A stretch of DNA of 55,670 nucleotides from Bryobacteraceae bacterium (GTDB lineage: Bacteria > Acidobacteriota > Terriglobia > Bryobacterales > Bryobacteraceae): positions 1-55,670 of the forward strand of contig JASIAM010000286.1 in the NCBI GenBank assembly GCA_030041985.1, in the 5' to 3' direction. The notes under the pieces were generated by a model. The model had not been told where the DNA came from, did no database searches, and saw only the letters and a program-made list of their open reading frames with translations. The position numbers were made by a program, and so were the translations under genes. Below, one piece after another: positions 32,421 to 40,207 of this stretch (position 1 is its first letter; every line of letters starts with the position of its first letter).

Positions 32421-34217
32421 TCAATCGCCCGCCATGTTCAACATCGTCGGCGAGTGCCGCTTTTCAAGCACCTTGCCATCTCCCAAAAACATATGCACGC
32501 CGCACGGGAGGCAGGGGTCGAAACTGCGCACCGTGCGCATCACATCGATTCCCTTGAACTTATCCCTGCCGTTTTCTTCGAAAATAGGCTGGCCCTCGAC
32601 CGCATCCTCGTACGGACCCGGCGTGCCGTAGTAATCGCGCGGGCTCGCATTCCAGGGCGTCGGCGGATAGGGATGATAATTGGCAATCTTGCCGTTGCGA
32701 ATCACCATATGGTGCGAGAGCACCCCGCGCACCGCTTCGGTAAATCCGCAACTGATCGCCTCCTTCGGGACCGTGAAGTCGGTCCACGTCTTGGTCCGCC
32801 CCGCGCGCACTTCTGTTAGAGCCTTCTCCACGAAGTGCAGCGCGCAGGCGGCGGCGTAGGCCTGGAAATAAGTCCGCGCGCGGTCGCGCTCAATCGTATT
32901 GGCCCACTGCGGCACCTTCCATTCAAAGGTCGCCGGCCCTTTTAGCGCCGTTTTTGGCAGGTTGATCACCACGCTGTTGCCGGTCGCCTTCACATATCCG
33001 ATGTTCACCAGTCCGCTCAGCGCCGTGGACCACAGGCGCGCCAGTGGCCCTCCGCCCGTCTCCAGCGGCAGATAATGCTCGCCATCATGCCAGCGCGGCG
33101 ACATCACCCAGCTATACTTCCCCCCGAATTCCCGCTTTTGCGGTTTGGGAATCGTGTGCTGGTTCCACGGATGCCGCCGGTCCACCGGATTTCCCGCCGG
33201 ATCCTGCGTGACGAAAACCTCCCGGTCGTCCCAGTCTTCGTAAAACGAGCTGCCCAGCAGAATGCGTATGCCCAGATTGATCCTGATCAGGTCGTTGGTC
33301 ACGAGCTTGCCATCCACCACTACCCCCGGCGTCACAAACATGGCCCGCCCCCAGTCGCTCATGTTTCTGTAGCCGAAATTGCGCACCTCCGGATTCTGGA
33401 AGCACCCCCAGCAGCCGAGCAGCACTCGCCGCCGCCCTACTTCTTCATATCCAGGAATCGCCTGGTAGAAGAAGTTGAACAGATCGTCATGCATCGGTAC
33501 GACCCTCTTCATGAACTCCACATACTTCATCAACCGCGTCAGATAATCCGTGAATAACTGCACCGTCGCTTCCGTTCCCACTCCGCCTGCGTAGAGTGTC
33601 GAAGGGTGCACATGCCGGCCCTCCATCAGGCAGAACATCTCGCGTGTCATCCGGCTCATCTGCAGCGCTTCGCGGTAGAACTCGCCTTCAAACGGATTCA
33701 GCGATTTCATAATCGCCCCGATCGTGCGATAGCCGTGCGCTTCCGCCTGCGGCGCTTCCGCTTTTTCCGCTTTCTCCCACACACCGGGGTTGGTCTCGCG
33801 CACCATCTTTTCGCAGAAATCCACGCCCACCAGGTTCTCCTGGAAAATGTTGTGGTCGAACATGAATTCCGCCGCCTCGCCCAGATTGATGATCCACTCT
33901 CCCAAATGCGGCGGGATCACCCCGTACGCCATGTTCTGCGCATACACCGAGCAGGTGGCGTGATTATCGCCGCAGATCCCGCAGATGCGGCTGGTAATGA
34001 AATGAGCGTCCCGCGGATCTTTCCCCTGCATGAATATCGAATAGCCGCGGAAGATCGACGAAGTGCTATGGCACTCGATCACCCTGCGCCGGCCGAAATC
34101 GATCTTCGTGTAAATGCCCAGGCTCCCTACAATGCGTGTAATCGGGTCCCACGCCACTTCCACGATGTTGCCGTGTTCCCGTTCCCGTACGCCCACCTCT
34201 TGGACTTGTGTGCTCAC
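32421..34217 (-). CDS. hhyL: [NiFe]-hydrogenase large subunit, group 1h-type
   Basis: Catalytic subunit, 598 residues, oxidising H2 at a Ni-Fe(CN)2CO centre. The L1 motif RICGICGDNHATC gives Cys79 and Cys82 with His86. The L2 motif DPCLPCGVH gives Cys569 and Cys572, with His575 as the cleavage point. A 23-residue tail (from MFLGDGK to the end) follows for removal by the operon's protease. The exact L1 and L2 wording is that of the high-affinity group 1h (formerly group 5) enzymes of Streptomyces, Mycobacterium and Ralstonia. The start is GTG with GGGGAGG upstream. The active enzyme is expected to face the cytoplasm, as no Tat signal is present on its partner. Confidence 0.96.
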   Translation of the reverse strand: MSTQVQEVGVREREHGNIVEVAWDPITRIVGSLGIYTKIDFGRRRVIECHSTSSIFRGYSIFMQGKDPRDAHFITSRICGICGDNHATCSVYAQNMAYGVIPPHLGEWIINLGEAAEFMFDHNIFQENLVGVDFCEKMVRETNPGVWEKAEKAEAPQAEAHGYRTIGAIMKSLNPFEGEFYREALQMSRMTREMFCLMEGRHVHPSTLYAGGVGTEATVQLFTDYLTRLMKYVEFMKRVVPMHDDLFNFFYQAIPGYEEVGRRRVLLGCWGCFQNPEVRNFGYRNMSDWGRAMFVTPGVVVDGKLVTNDLIRINLGIRILLGSSFYEDWDDREVFVTQDPAGNPVDRRHPWNQHTIPKPQKREFGGKYSWVMSPRWHDGEHYLPLETGGGPLARLWSTALSGLVNIGYVKATGNSVVINLPKTALKGPATFEWKVPQWANTIERDRARTYFQAYAAACALHFVEKALTEVRAGRTKTWTDFTVPKEAISCGFTEAVRGVLSHHMVIRNGKIANYHPYPPTPWNASPRDYYGTPGPYEDAVEGQPIFEENGRDKFKGIDVMRTVRSFDPCLPCGVHMFLGDGKVLEKRHSPTMLNMAGD

Positions 34218-34235
34218 GATTCGCCTCCCCTTTCT

Positions 34236-35267
34236 CTATCTCCACGCCGGCTCGTACCCGGTGGTCAGGCGCGTGCCTTTATGCCGCCAACGGGGCTCTT
34301 TATCCGCTGTGTTGTTGGTAATGCCGCGCAGGCTTTTGATCAACGGCCCGTAGAAATGGCCGGTAATTTCGGTGGAGAGTTTACTGCCCGGCGGTTCGTC
34401 CATGAAGGGCATGAACCGGTCCGGGAAACCCGGCATGGTGCACGCGATGCAGATGCCGCCCACGTTCGGGCATCCGCCAACCCCATCCATCCAGCCGCGC
34501 TTGGTCACATTGCACTGCACCACCGGCCCCCAGCAGCCCATTTTCACCAGGCACTCCGGCGAGCCGTACTCGCGCGCGAACTTGCCTTCCTCGTAATAGC
34601 CGCCGCGGTCGCAGCCATCATGCACGGTCCTGCCGAACAGCCACTGCGGCCGCAGTTTGTCATCGAGCGGTATCATGGGCGCCACCCCCGCCGCCTGGTG
34701 CAGCAGGTAGAGGAGCGTTTCCGACATGTTGTCCGGCTGCACCGGGCAGCCCGGAACGCACACCACCGGCAGCCCCGCCTTGGAACGCCACTTCCATCCC
34801 AGATAATCGGGCACACCCATCGCGCCGGTTGGGTTGCCCTGCATCGCATGAATGCCGCCATAGGTCGCGCAGGTGCCTGCCGCCACCACTGCCCAGGCCT
34901 TGGGCGTCAGTTTGTCCAGCCACTCCATCAACGTGATCGGCTGTCCGGTTTGCGGGTCATTGCCGAAACCTGTCCAATAGCCCTCGGACTTGATCTTTTC
35001 GTTGGCTACCGATCCCTCGACGACCAGTACAAACGGCTCCAGTTTGCCGGCCTCCGCCTGCCAGAACCAATGCATGAAATCGTCGCCCACCTGGTAATCC
35101 ACCAGCGGCCAATGAAACTGCACCTTCGGCAGGCCGGGAATCGCACCGAGCGCGATATCCTCCACGCTTGGGAGCGTCGCCGCCGTCAGCGATACCGAAT
35201 CACCATCGCAACTCAATCCTGCATTGATCCACAACACGTGTACGACTGGTTCATTCGTAGTTGGCAC
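34236..35267 (-). CDS. hhyS: [NiFe]-hydrogenase small subunit, group 1h-type with Asp cluster ligand
   Basis: Electron-transfer subunit, 343 residues. The proximal cluster motif is GLSCDGDSV: Cys20 and Asp23 in the place of the usual CxxC. The Asp ligand is an established mark of the oxygen-insensitive actinobacterial-type hydrogenases. Other cluster ligands are seen in AGTCATYGG, VPGCPVQ, HDGCDRGG, SPECLVKMGCWGP, QCNVTKRGW, GGCPNVGGICIACTMPGFPDRF. There is no Tat signal. GTG 35267 was chosen because GAGGAGGGAATC stands before it and the protein then starts just before the first beta strand; longer starts add a charged, repeat-derived tail. The large subunit starts 18 bases downstream. Confidence 0.95.
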   Translation of the reverse strand: MPTTNEPVVHVLWINAGLSCDGDSVSLTAATLPSVEDIALGAIPGLPKVQFHWPLVDYQVGDDFMHWFWQAEAGKLEPFVLVVEGSVANEKIKSEGYWTGFGNDPQTGQPITLMEWLDKLTPKAWAVVAAGTCATYGGIHAMQGNPTGAMGVPDYLGWKWRSKAGLPVVCVPGCPVQPDNMSETLLYLLHQAAGVAPMIPLDDKLRPQWLFGRTVHDGCDRGGYYEEGKFAREYGSPECLVKMGCWGPVVQCNVTKRGWMDGVGGCPNVGGICIACTMPGFPDRFMPFMDEPPGSKLSTEITGHFYGPLIKSLRGITNNTADKEPRWRHKGTRLTTGYEPAWR

Positions 35268-35337
35268 GATTCCCTCCTCGCTAGAATCCTCGCCGTGGCG
35301 AACACGATACAAGTGCGTCAAATTTCCACCAAGGAGT

Positions 35338-35499
35338 CACAGAGACACGGAGAATTCCAAAAAGCTTTTGCTCTGTGGCCTCCGCATCCTCTGTGTCCTC
35401 AAGTCTTGGGCGCTGGCAACAAATGCCCAGAGCACAGAGCGAACAGAGAGCACGGAGCATTCTTTTTGGGTTTCTTCTCCGTGTCTCCGCGCCTCTGTG
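35338..35499. repeat. Snap-back repeat between the HupF-like gene and hhyS
   Basis: The left arm, CACAGAGACACGGAGAATTCC and AAAAAG (35338-35364), is matched in reverse by the right arm CTTTTTGGGTTTCTTCTCCG with TGTCTCC...CTCTGTG (35462-35499). Inner parts also fold back (CTCTGTGGCCTCCG and CTCTGTGTCCTC against CACAGAG and CAGAGAGCACGGAG). Short words of the CTCTGTG / CACGGAG kind are found as dispersed repeats in many environmental genomes, as I remember. No open frame of note lies here. The repeat makes most of the 263-base gap inside the operon. Confidence 0.75.
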
Positions 35500-35530
35500 G
35501 TTCATTAGGACGTCCTTTTTCTGAGCCTCG

Positions 35531-35785
35531 CTAGCCCTCCGAAGCCGCAACCCGGGCAATCGCAACCCGCGCGTGCGCCAGCACGATGTCCCCAGCGCGG
35601 GCATCCACTAATTCCAAGCTGATTTCTTCAATGGTTTTGGCGGAACCCGTATCCATTTCCACGAGTGCCATGCCGCCTTGTGTGATTTGGAGTACCCGCG
35701 CGCGGACTGCTTCATCCGAACAGGTAACACAGTGCGCGGGATCTGCTGTGCCACAATCGCCGGGCTGAATTTTCGCTTCCAGCAT
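35531..35785 (-). CDS. HupF/HypC-family protein without the N-terminal cysteine
   Basis: An 84-residue protein heading the hydrogenase genes. The body (ALVEMDTGSAKTIEEISLELVDARAGDIVLAHARVAIARV) is the HypC/HupF beta-barrel with the conserved His in AHARVAIAR. The usual MC(L/V)xxP start is replaced by a longer leader with DCGTADPAHCVTCSDEAVRARVL, whose CVTCSDEA phrase I know from HupF-like proteins in actinobacterial hydrogenase loci. It therefore complements the standard HypC at 28507. It may serve the small subunit or the group 1h large subunit specifically. ATG 35785; the 159-base gap to the divergent clpB probably holds promoters for both. Confidence 0.8.
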   Translation of the reverse strand: MLEAKIQPGDCGTADPAHCVTCSDEAVRARVLQITQGGMALVEMDTGSAKTIEEISLELVDARAGDIVLAHARVAIARVAASEG

Positions 35786-35944
35786 CCCCGCTACCGAAGT
35801 GCCTTTCCAACCTAGCGCCGTTATTTCCCGGAGTAAAACCTTCAGAGTGCGGTAGCAGACTCATTCCGGGAATTGGCATTCGGGTAATTACACTTTCGTC
35901 CCCCCGGCCCCCGTTCTCCGTCCGCTCGCCCCATAATTAAAAAA

Positions 35945-38560
35945 ATGGACATCAATCGTTTCACCGAAAAACTGCAGGAAGCCATCCGCGCCGCGCAATC
36001 TTTAGCTATCCGCCACGGCCACCAGCAGATTGATGTCGAACACCTGCTGGCAGCGCTCGTTGAGCAGGAAAACGGTCTGGCTCCGTCGATCCTCGCCAAA
36101 GCGGGCCTCAACACCGAAACGCTTACTCGCCGGCTGGAGGCGGAACTCGGCCGCATGCCCAAAGTCTCCGGGCCGTCCGGAGGTCCCGACCAGGTTTATG
36201 TCACGAGCCGCCTCAACCGCCTGCTCACCGCCGCCGAAGACGAGGCTCGTAAACTCAAAGACGAATACATTTCGATCGAGCACGTCCTGCTCGCTCTCAC
36301 CGATGATACCGGCCCCGCCGGACGGCTCCTCAAGGAATTCGGACTGAACCGCGAACGGCTGATGCAGGCTCTCCGCGATGTGCGCGGCAATCAGCGCGTC
36401 ACCTCCCAAAACCCCGAAGCCACCTACGAAGCGCTGGAACGCTACGGCCGCGATCTCACCAAACTGGCCGCTCAAAACAAGCTCGACCCCGTGATCGGCC
36501 GCGATGAAGAAATCCGCCGCGTTATCCAGGTGCTCTCCCGCCGCACCAAGAACAACCCCGTCCTCATCGGCGAGCCCGGCGTGGGCAAAACCGCCATCGT
36601 CGAAGGGTTGGCCTTACGCATCGTTCGCGGCGATGTCCCGGAAGGCCTCAAAAACAAGCGCATCGTGGCACTCGATATGGGCGCCCTGATCGCCGGCGCC
36701 AAATATCGAGGCGAGTTTGAAGAGCGCCTCAAAGCGGTTCTCAAGGAAGTGCAGGAATCCGCCGGCGACATCATTCTCTTTATCGACGAACTGCATACTG
36801 TGGTCGGCGCGGGCAAAACCGAGGGCTCTATGGATGCGGGCAATCTTCTCAAACCCATGCTGGCGCGCGGCGAATTGCATTGCATTGGCGCCACCACGCT
36901 CGACGAATACCACAAACATGTAGAAAAGGACGCCGCGCTCGAACGGCGTTTCCAGCCCGTTCTTGTCGATCAGCCCTCCGTCGAAGACACCATCTCCATT
37001 CTCCGCGGCCTCAAAGAACGCTACGAAGTGCATCACGGCGTGCGCATCAAAGATGCCGCGCTGGTCGCCGCCGCGGTCTTTTCCAACCGCTACATCACCG
37101 ACCGCTTCCTCCCCGATAAGGCTATCGACCTGGTGGATGAGGCCGCGGCCCGCCTGCGCACCGAAATCGACTCCATGCCCGCCGAACTCGATGAGACACG
37201 CCGCCGCATCATGCAGCTCGAAATCGAGCGCGAAGCCCTCCGCAAGGAAACCGACGCCGCCTCCAAAGAGCGCCTCGCCAAGCTCGAAAAGGAGCTGGCC
37301 GATCTGCGCGCCGAAACCGATGCGCTCACCGCCCGCTGGCAGCGCGAAAAGGCCGCTGTGCAGCGCCTACGCCAGCTTCGCGAGCAGGTGGAACAGGCCA
37401 AGGTCGATATCGAACAGGCCGAGCGCAATTACGATCTCAACCGCGCCGCCGAATTGAAATACGGAAAGCTTGCTTCGCTGGAGCGCCAGCTTCAGCAGGA
37501 GACCGATCAGCTAAGCAAACAGCAATCGCCGCTTATTAAGGAAGAAGTTGACGAGCAGGATATCGCCGAAGTGGTTGCCCGCTGGACCGGTATCCCCGTC
37601 ACCAAGCTCATGGAAGGCGAAATGCAAAAGCTGCTGCACCTCGATGAAGAGCTGCACCAACGCGTCGTCGGCCAGGATGAGGCCGTCACAGCGGTGGCCG
37701 AAGCCGTAATTCGCGCCCGCTCCGGCCTCAAGGACCCTAACCGGCCCATCGGCAGCTTCATTTTTCTCGGACCCACCGGAGTCGGGAAAACGGAGCTCGC
37801 GCGAGCGCTCGCCGAGCTTCTCTTCGATGATGAACGCGCCATGATTCGCATCGATATGTCCGAGTACCAGGAGAAACACACCGTTGCCCGCCTGATCGGC
37901 GCTCCCCCCGGATATATCGGCTATGAAGAGGGCGGCCAGCTTACCGAAGCTGTCCGGCGCCGCCCCTATTCGGTGGTCCTGTTTGACGAGATCGAAAAGG
38001 CCCACCAGGATGTATTCAACGTGATGCTGCAAATCCTGGACGATGGCCGCCTCACCGATGGCCAGGGGCGCACCGTGGATTTCAAAAACACCATTGTCAT
38101 CATGACTTCCAACGTAGGCGGCCTGCGCATCCTCGAATATCGGGGGGCTTTTGAAGGCGTCTCCTACGAGCGTATGAAAGACGCCGTGCTTGAAGAGATG
38201 CGCCGCCAGTTCCGGCCCGAATTCCTCAACCGCGTGGATGAAATCATCGTTTTCCACGCGCTCACCGAGGAGCACTTGAAGCAGATCGTGGAGATCCAAC
38301 TCGCGCGGCTCCGCGCCCGCCTCGCCGATCGGCACATCACGCTGCAGCTCACCGACGCCGCGCGGTCGAACCTCGTCCGCACCGGCTACGATCCGCAATA
38401 TGGCGCCCGCCCTCTGAAGCGCGCTATCCAGAAGAAAATCGAAACGCCGCTCGGCAGGCTGCTTCTCCAAGGCAAGATTCAAGACGGCCAGACTGTGGTG
38501 GTCAATGGCCCTGAGAGCGGCGATCTAACCTTTATGCCCGAACAGGTCGCGGTCGGATAA
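35945..38560 (+). CDS. clpB: ClpB disaggregase
   Basis: AAA+ chaperone, 871 residues, typical length, which with DnaK resolves protein aggregates. Parts in order: Clp N-domain ([23 protein letters not shown]), first ATPase with Walker A GEPGVGKT near residue 209 and Walker B FIDELHT, the coiled-coil middle domain (about 400-520), second ATPase with GPTGVGKT near residue 609 and [10 protein letters not shown]. No ClpP-binding IGL/F loop is evident, fitting ClpB rather than ClpA. The ATG follows AATTAAAAAA without a Shine-Dalgarno, so initiation may be weak or leaderless. No CIRCE palindrome was seen in the 159 bases upstream. Confidence 0.97.
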   Translation: MDINRFTEKLQEAIRAAQSLAIRHGHQQIDVEHLLAALVEQENGLAPSILAKAGLNTETLTRRLEAELGRMPKVSGPSGGPDQVYVTSRLNRLLTAAEDEARKLKDEYISIEHVLLALTDDTGPAGRLLKEFGLNRERLMQALRDVRGNQRVTSQNPEATYEALERYGRDLTKLAAQNKLDPVIGRDEEIRRVIQVLSRRTKNNPVLIGEPGVGKTAIVEGLALRIVRGDVPEGLKNKRIVALDMGALIAGAKYRGEFEERLKAVLKEVQESAGDIILFIDELHTVVGAGKTEGSMDAGNLLKPMLARGELHCIGATTLDEYHKHVEKDAALERRFQPVLVDQPSVEDTISILRGLKERYEVHHGVRIKDAALVAAAVFSNRYITDRFLPDKAIDLVDEAAARLRTEIDSMPAELDETRRRIMQLEIEREALRKETDAASKERLAKLEKELADLRAETDALTARWQREKAAVQRLRQLREQVEQAKVDIEQAERNYDLNRAAELKYGKLASLERQLQQETDQLSKQQSPLIKEEVDEQDIAEVVARWTGIPVTKLMEGEMQKLLHLDEELHQRVVGQDEAVTAVAEAVIRARSGLKDPNRPIGSFIFLGPTGVGKTELARALAELLFDDERAMIRIDMSEYQEKHTVARLIGAPPGYIGYEEGGQLTEAVRRRPYSVVLFDEIEKAHQDVFNVMLQILDDGRLTDGQGRTVDFKNTIVIMTSNVGGLRILEYRGAFEGVSYERMKDAVLEEMRRQFRPEFLNRVDEIIVFHALTEEHLKQIVEIQLARLRARLADRHITLQLTDAARSNLVRTGYDPQYGARPLKRAIQKKIETPLGRLLLQGKIQDGQTVVVNGPESGDLTFMPEQVAVG

Positions 38561-38568
38561 GGCGCTCC

Positions 38569-39093
38569 ATGTGGAAATCCGGTGGTAGCAAACTGCAGCC
38601 CGAGTCGCCGGCCCTACCCGCTCCGCGGTCCCGTTTGCGCGGCCCGTATCGCATCGTGCTCACTGTGGCCGTGCTGGCTATAGCGCTGTTTTTGATCTTC
38701 CCTTTCACCTTTGCGCCCCGCATTGACGTACCGGCTGGCATCCGTTTTGGAAGCCCGTCATCCGTTCCCGTCCAGATCTCCAACCTGAGCCTCACGCCGC
38801 TCCACGATCTCGAATACAATTGCTCCGTGTCGAAGCTCACGCGCAACAACGGCACCGCCATTACCGATGCCAGGGTGCTCACGCGAGGATTCATCAAAAG
38901 AATCGGTGGCCGCCAGGCACTCACCGTCCGCTGCGAAACCGCCTACATCGTTACGGACCGGCTCCAGGCCGCCGAATATACTTTGACGCTCCACTATCAA
39001 ACGTCCCCCTGGCCCCAGCAGCGCACCAGCACCTACCGCATCGCCGCGGACATCAACAGCAACGGAGAAGTCACCGGATGGAAGTCAAATTGA
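38569..39093 (+). CDS. Small membrane-anchored protein, unknown
   Basis: A 174-residue protein not recognised. Residues 28-46 form one transmembrane helix (IVLTVAVLAIALFLIFPFTF) after a Pro/Arg-rich cytoplasmic leader. The rest (VPVQISNLSLTPLHDLEYNCSVSKL ... YTLTLHYQTSPWPQQRTSTYRI) is beta-rich with alternating polar and hydrophobic residues, like an Ig-type sandwich outside the membrane. Two cysteines could pair. It begins eight bases after clpB and its end overlaps the cyclophilin gene by 16 bases, so the three form a unit. Confidence 0.75.
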   Translation: MWKSGGSKLQPESPALPAPRSRLRGPYRIVLTVAVLAIALFLIFPFTFAPRIDVPAGIRFGSPSSVPVQISNLSLTPLHDLEYNCSVSKLTRNNGTAITDARVLTRGFIKRIGGRQALTVRCETAYIVTDRLQAAEYTLTLHYQTSPWPQQRTSTYRIAADINSNGEVTGWKSN

Positions 39094-40055
39094 AGCAGCG
39101 GTCCCCGCGGGTAACGGTCCTGTTCGCCCTAATAGCTGTTACGGCGCTGGCCCAGAAGCAGGCTCCGCAAGCGCTGGATACTTCGAAACTCAGTCCAGGC
39201 ATATACGCCGTGATTCACACCTCCATGGGGACGATCACAGCGGAGTTATACGACAGGGCTGCGCCCGTCACGGTGCGCAATTTCGTGGCGTTGGCGCGCG
39301 GCACCCGCGAGTGGCTCGATCCCAAAACCCATAAGCCGGTAACGCGGCCTCTCTATGACAACCTGCTGTTTCACCGCGTGATTCCGGATTTCATGATTCA
39401 AACCGGCGATCCCACGGGAACCGGGTCGTACAATTGCGGCTTCACTCTGCCCGATGAGATCGGCCCCTACCGGTTCGATCAACCAGGGCGGCTCGCGATG
39501 GCAAATAAAGGCCCCAACACCGGTGATTGCCAGTTCTTCATCACCGAAGCACCCACGCCCTGGCTGAATGGCAAGCACACAATTTTCGGGCAGGTGGTAG
39601 ACGGGCAGAAGGTCGTCAGCAAAATCGCCAATGTAGTTCGCGACGACAACGACAAGCCTCGCTTTCCCATCAAACTCTTGCACGTGGATGTTATGCGGAT
39701 CGTGGCCACCCCCCAGTCTCTTCCGCCGGCGGTGACCGGACGCGGTGTGTTCCTCAATTCCGGCGGCGATGTGCTGACAGCCTACAATATCGTGCAAGGC
39801 TGCTCGGAACTCCGCCTTAAAGATGGAAGCAAACTGCAGCTTGCCTACTCGGACGCCACCAACGACTTGGCCTTGTTGCGCTCAGAGAAGAAGCCCGATT
39901 CTTTCGCCATCGTTGGCGAGGACACGATGGAAGTCGGTGGAAAAGCAGTGCGGGCCGCGGTCGTGACCGGTTTTCTCGAAGCTAACAACGTCCCGCATCA
40001 GACGGGCGCATCCGCCGCAACGGTAGATCCGGTCGAGGTTCAATGCTGGAAATAA
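39078..40055 (+). CDS. Exported cyclophilin-type peptidyl-prolyl isomerase with a degenerate protease-like tail
   Basis: A 325-residue protein. Residues 1-25 look like a signal peptide (VTVLFALIAVTALAQ). Residues 43-208 are a cyclophilin: FHRVIPDFMIQTGDP with Arg100 and Gln108, LAMANKGPNTGDCQFFIT, WLNGKHTIFGQV. From about residue 221 it continues with GRGVFLNSGGDVLTAYNIVQGCSELRLKDG and DATNDLALLR. This matches the first half of trypsin-like (HtrA-type) domains, where one expects VLTxxHVV; the His is replaced (AYN) and the Ser half is absent. The PPIase should be active outside the cytoplasm; the tail cannot be a protease. Confidence 0.88.
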   Translation: MEVKLKQRSPRVTVLFALIAVTALAQKQAPQALDTSKLSPGIYAVIHTSMGTITAELYDRAAPVTVRNFVALARGTREWLDPKTHKPVTRPLYDNLLFHRVIPDFMIQTGDPTGTGSYNCGFTLPDEIGPYRFDQPGRLAMANKGPNTGDCQFFITEAPTPWLNGKHTIFGQVVDGQKVVSKIANVVRDDNDKPRFPIKLLHVDVMRIVATPQSLPPAVTGRGVFLNSGGDVLTAYNIVQGCSELRLKDGSKLQLAYSDATNDLALLRSEKKPDSFAIVGEDTMEVGGKAVRAAVVTGFLEANNVPHQTGASAATVDPVEVQCWK

Positions 40056-40116
40056 GCCCAATGTTGGAAGTAATCACCAGTAGCCAGCGCCAAGCCCGGC
40101 TCGCGCACACCGGATA

Positions 40117-40141
40117 GCCGCCCGTGGTAGCGGCCCTTTTT
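40117..40141 (+). terminator. Possible weak rho-independent terminator after the cyclophilin gene
   Basis: GCCGC (40117-40121) pairs with GCGGC (40130-40134) across an eight-base loop, followed by CC and TTTTT. The stem is only five pairs, so strength is doubtful; an alternative pairing CGGCT/AGCCG overlaps it. The position, 62 bases after the stop, is suitable. Confidence 0.4.
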
Positions 40142-40180
40142 GTACGGTTATAAACTGAACTTCTAGTCGCGCCTTGCTAT

Positions 40181-40192
40181 AGTAGCGCTACT
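40181..40192. promoter_or_regulatory. Perfect 12-base palindrome upstream of the TMTC-like gene
   Basis: AGTAGCGCTACT is self-complementary and begins within TATAGT, a fair -10 box, 16 bases before the ATG at 40208. This could be an operator over the transcription start. No well-placed -35 box is obvious (CTGAAC at 40155-40160 is 17 bases away), so the assignment is tentative. Confidence 0.35.
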
Positions 40193-40207
40193 CCGAAGTC
40201 GATCCGA

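Noticed and set aside
33606-35534. 642-residue open frame on the + strand over the hydrogenase subunits
   Set aside because: His/Arg/Pro-rich shadow frame; the opposite strand carries the unmistakable hydrogenase motifs.
35786-35944. CIRCE or sigma-32 type heat-shock promoter before clpB
   Set aside because: No TTAGCACTC-N9-GAGTGCTAA palindrome and no convincing heat-shock boxes were found in the 159 bases.
35945-38560. ClpB as the ClpV unfoldase of the injection island
   Set aside because: It has the N-domain, middle domain and length of ordinary ClpB, lies 9 kb away and is linked to unrelated genes.
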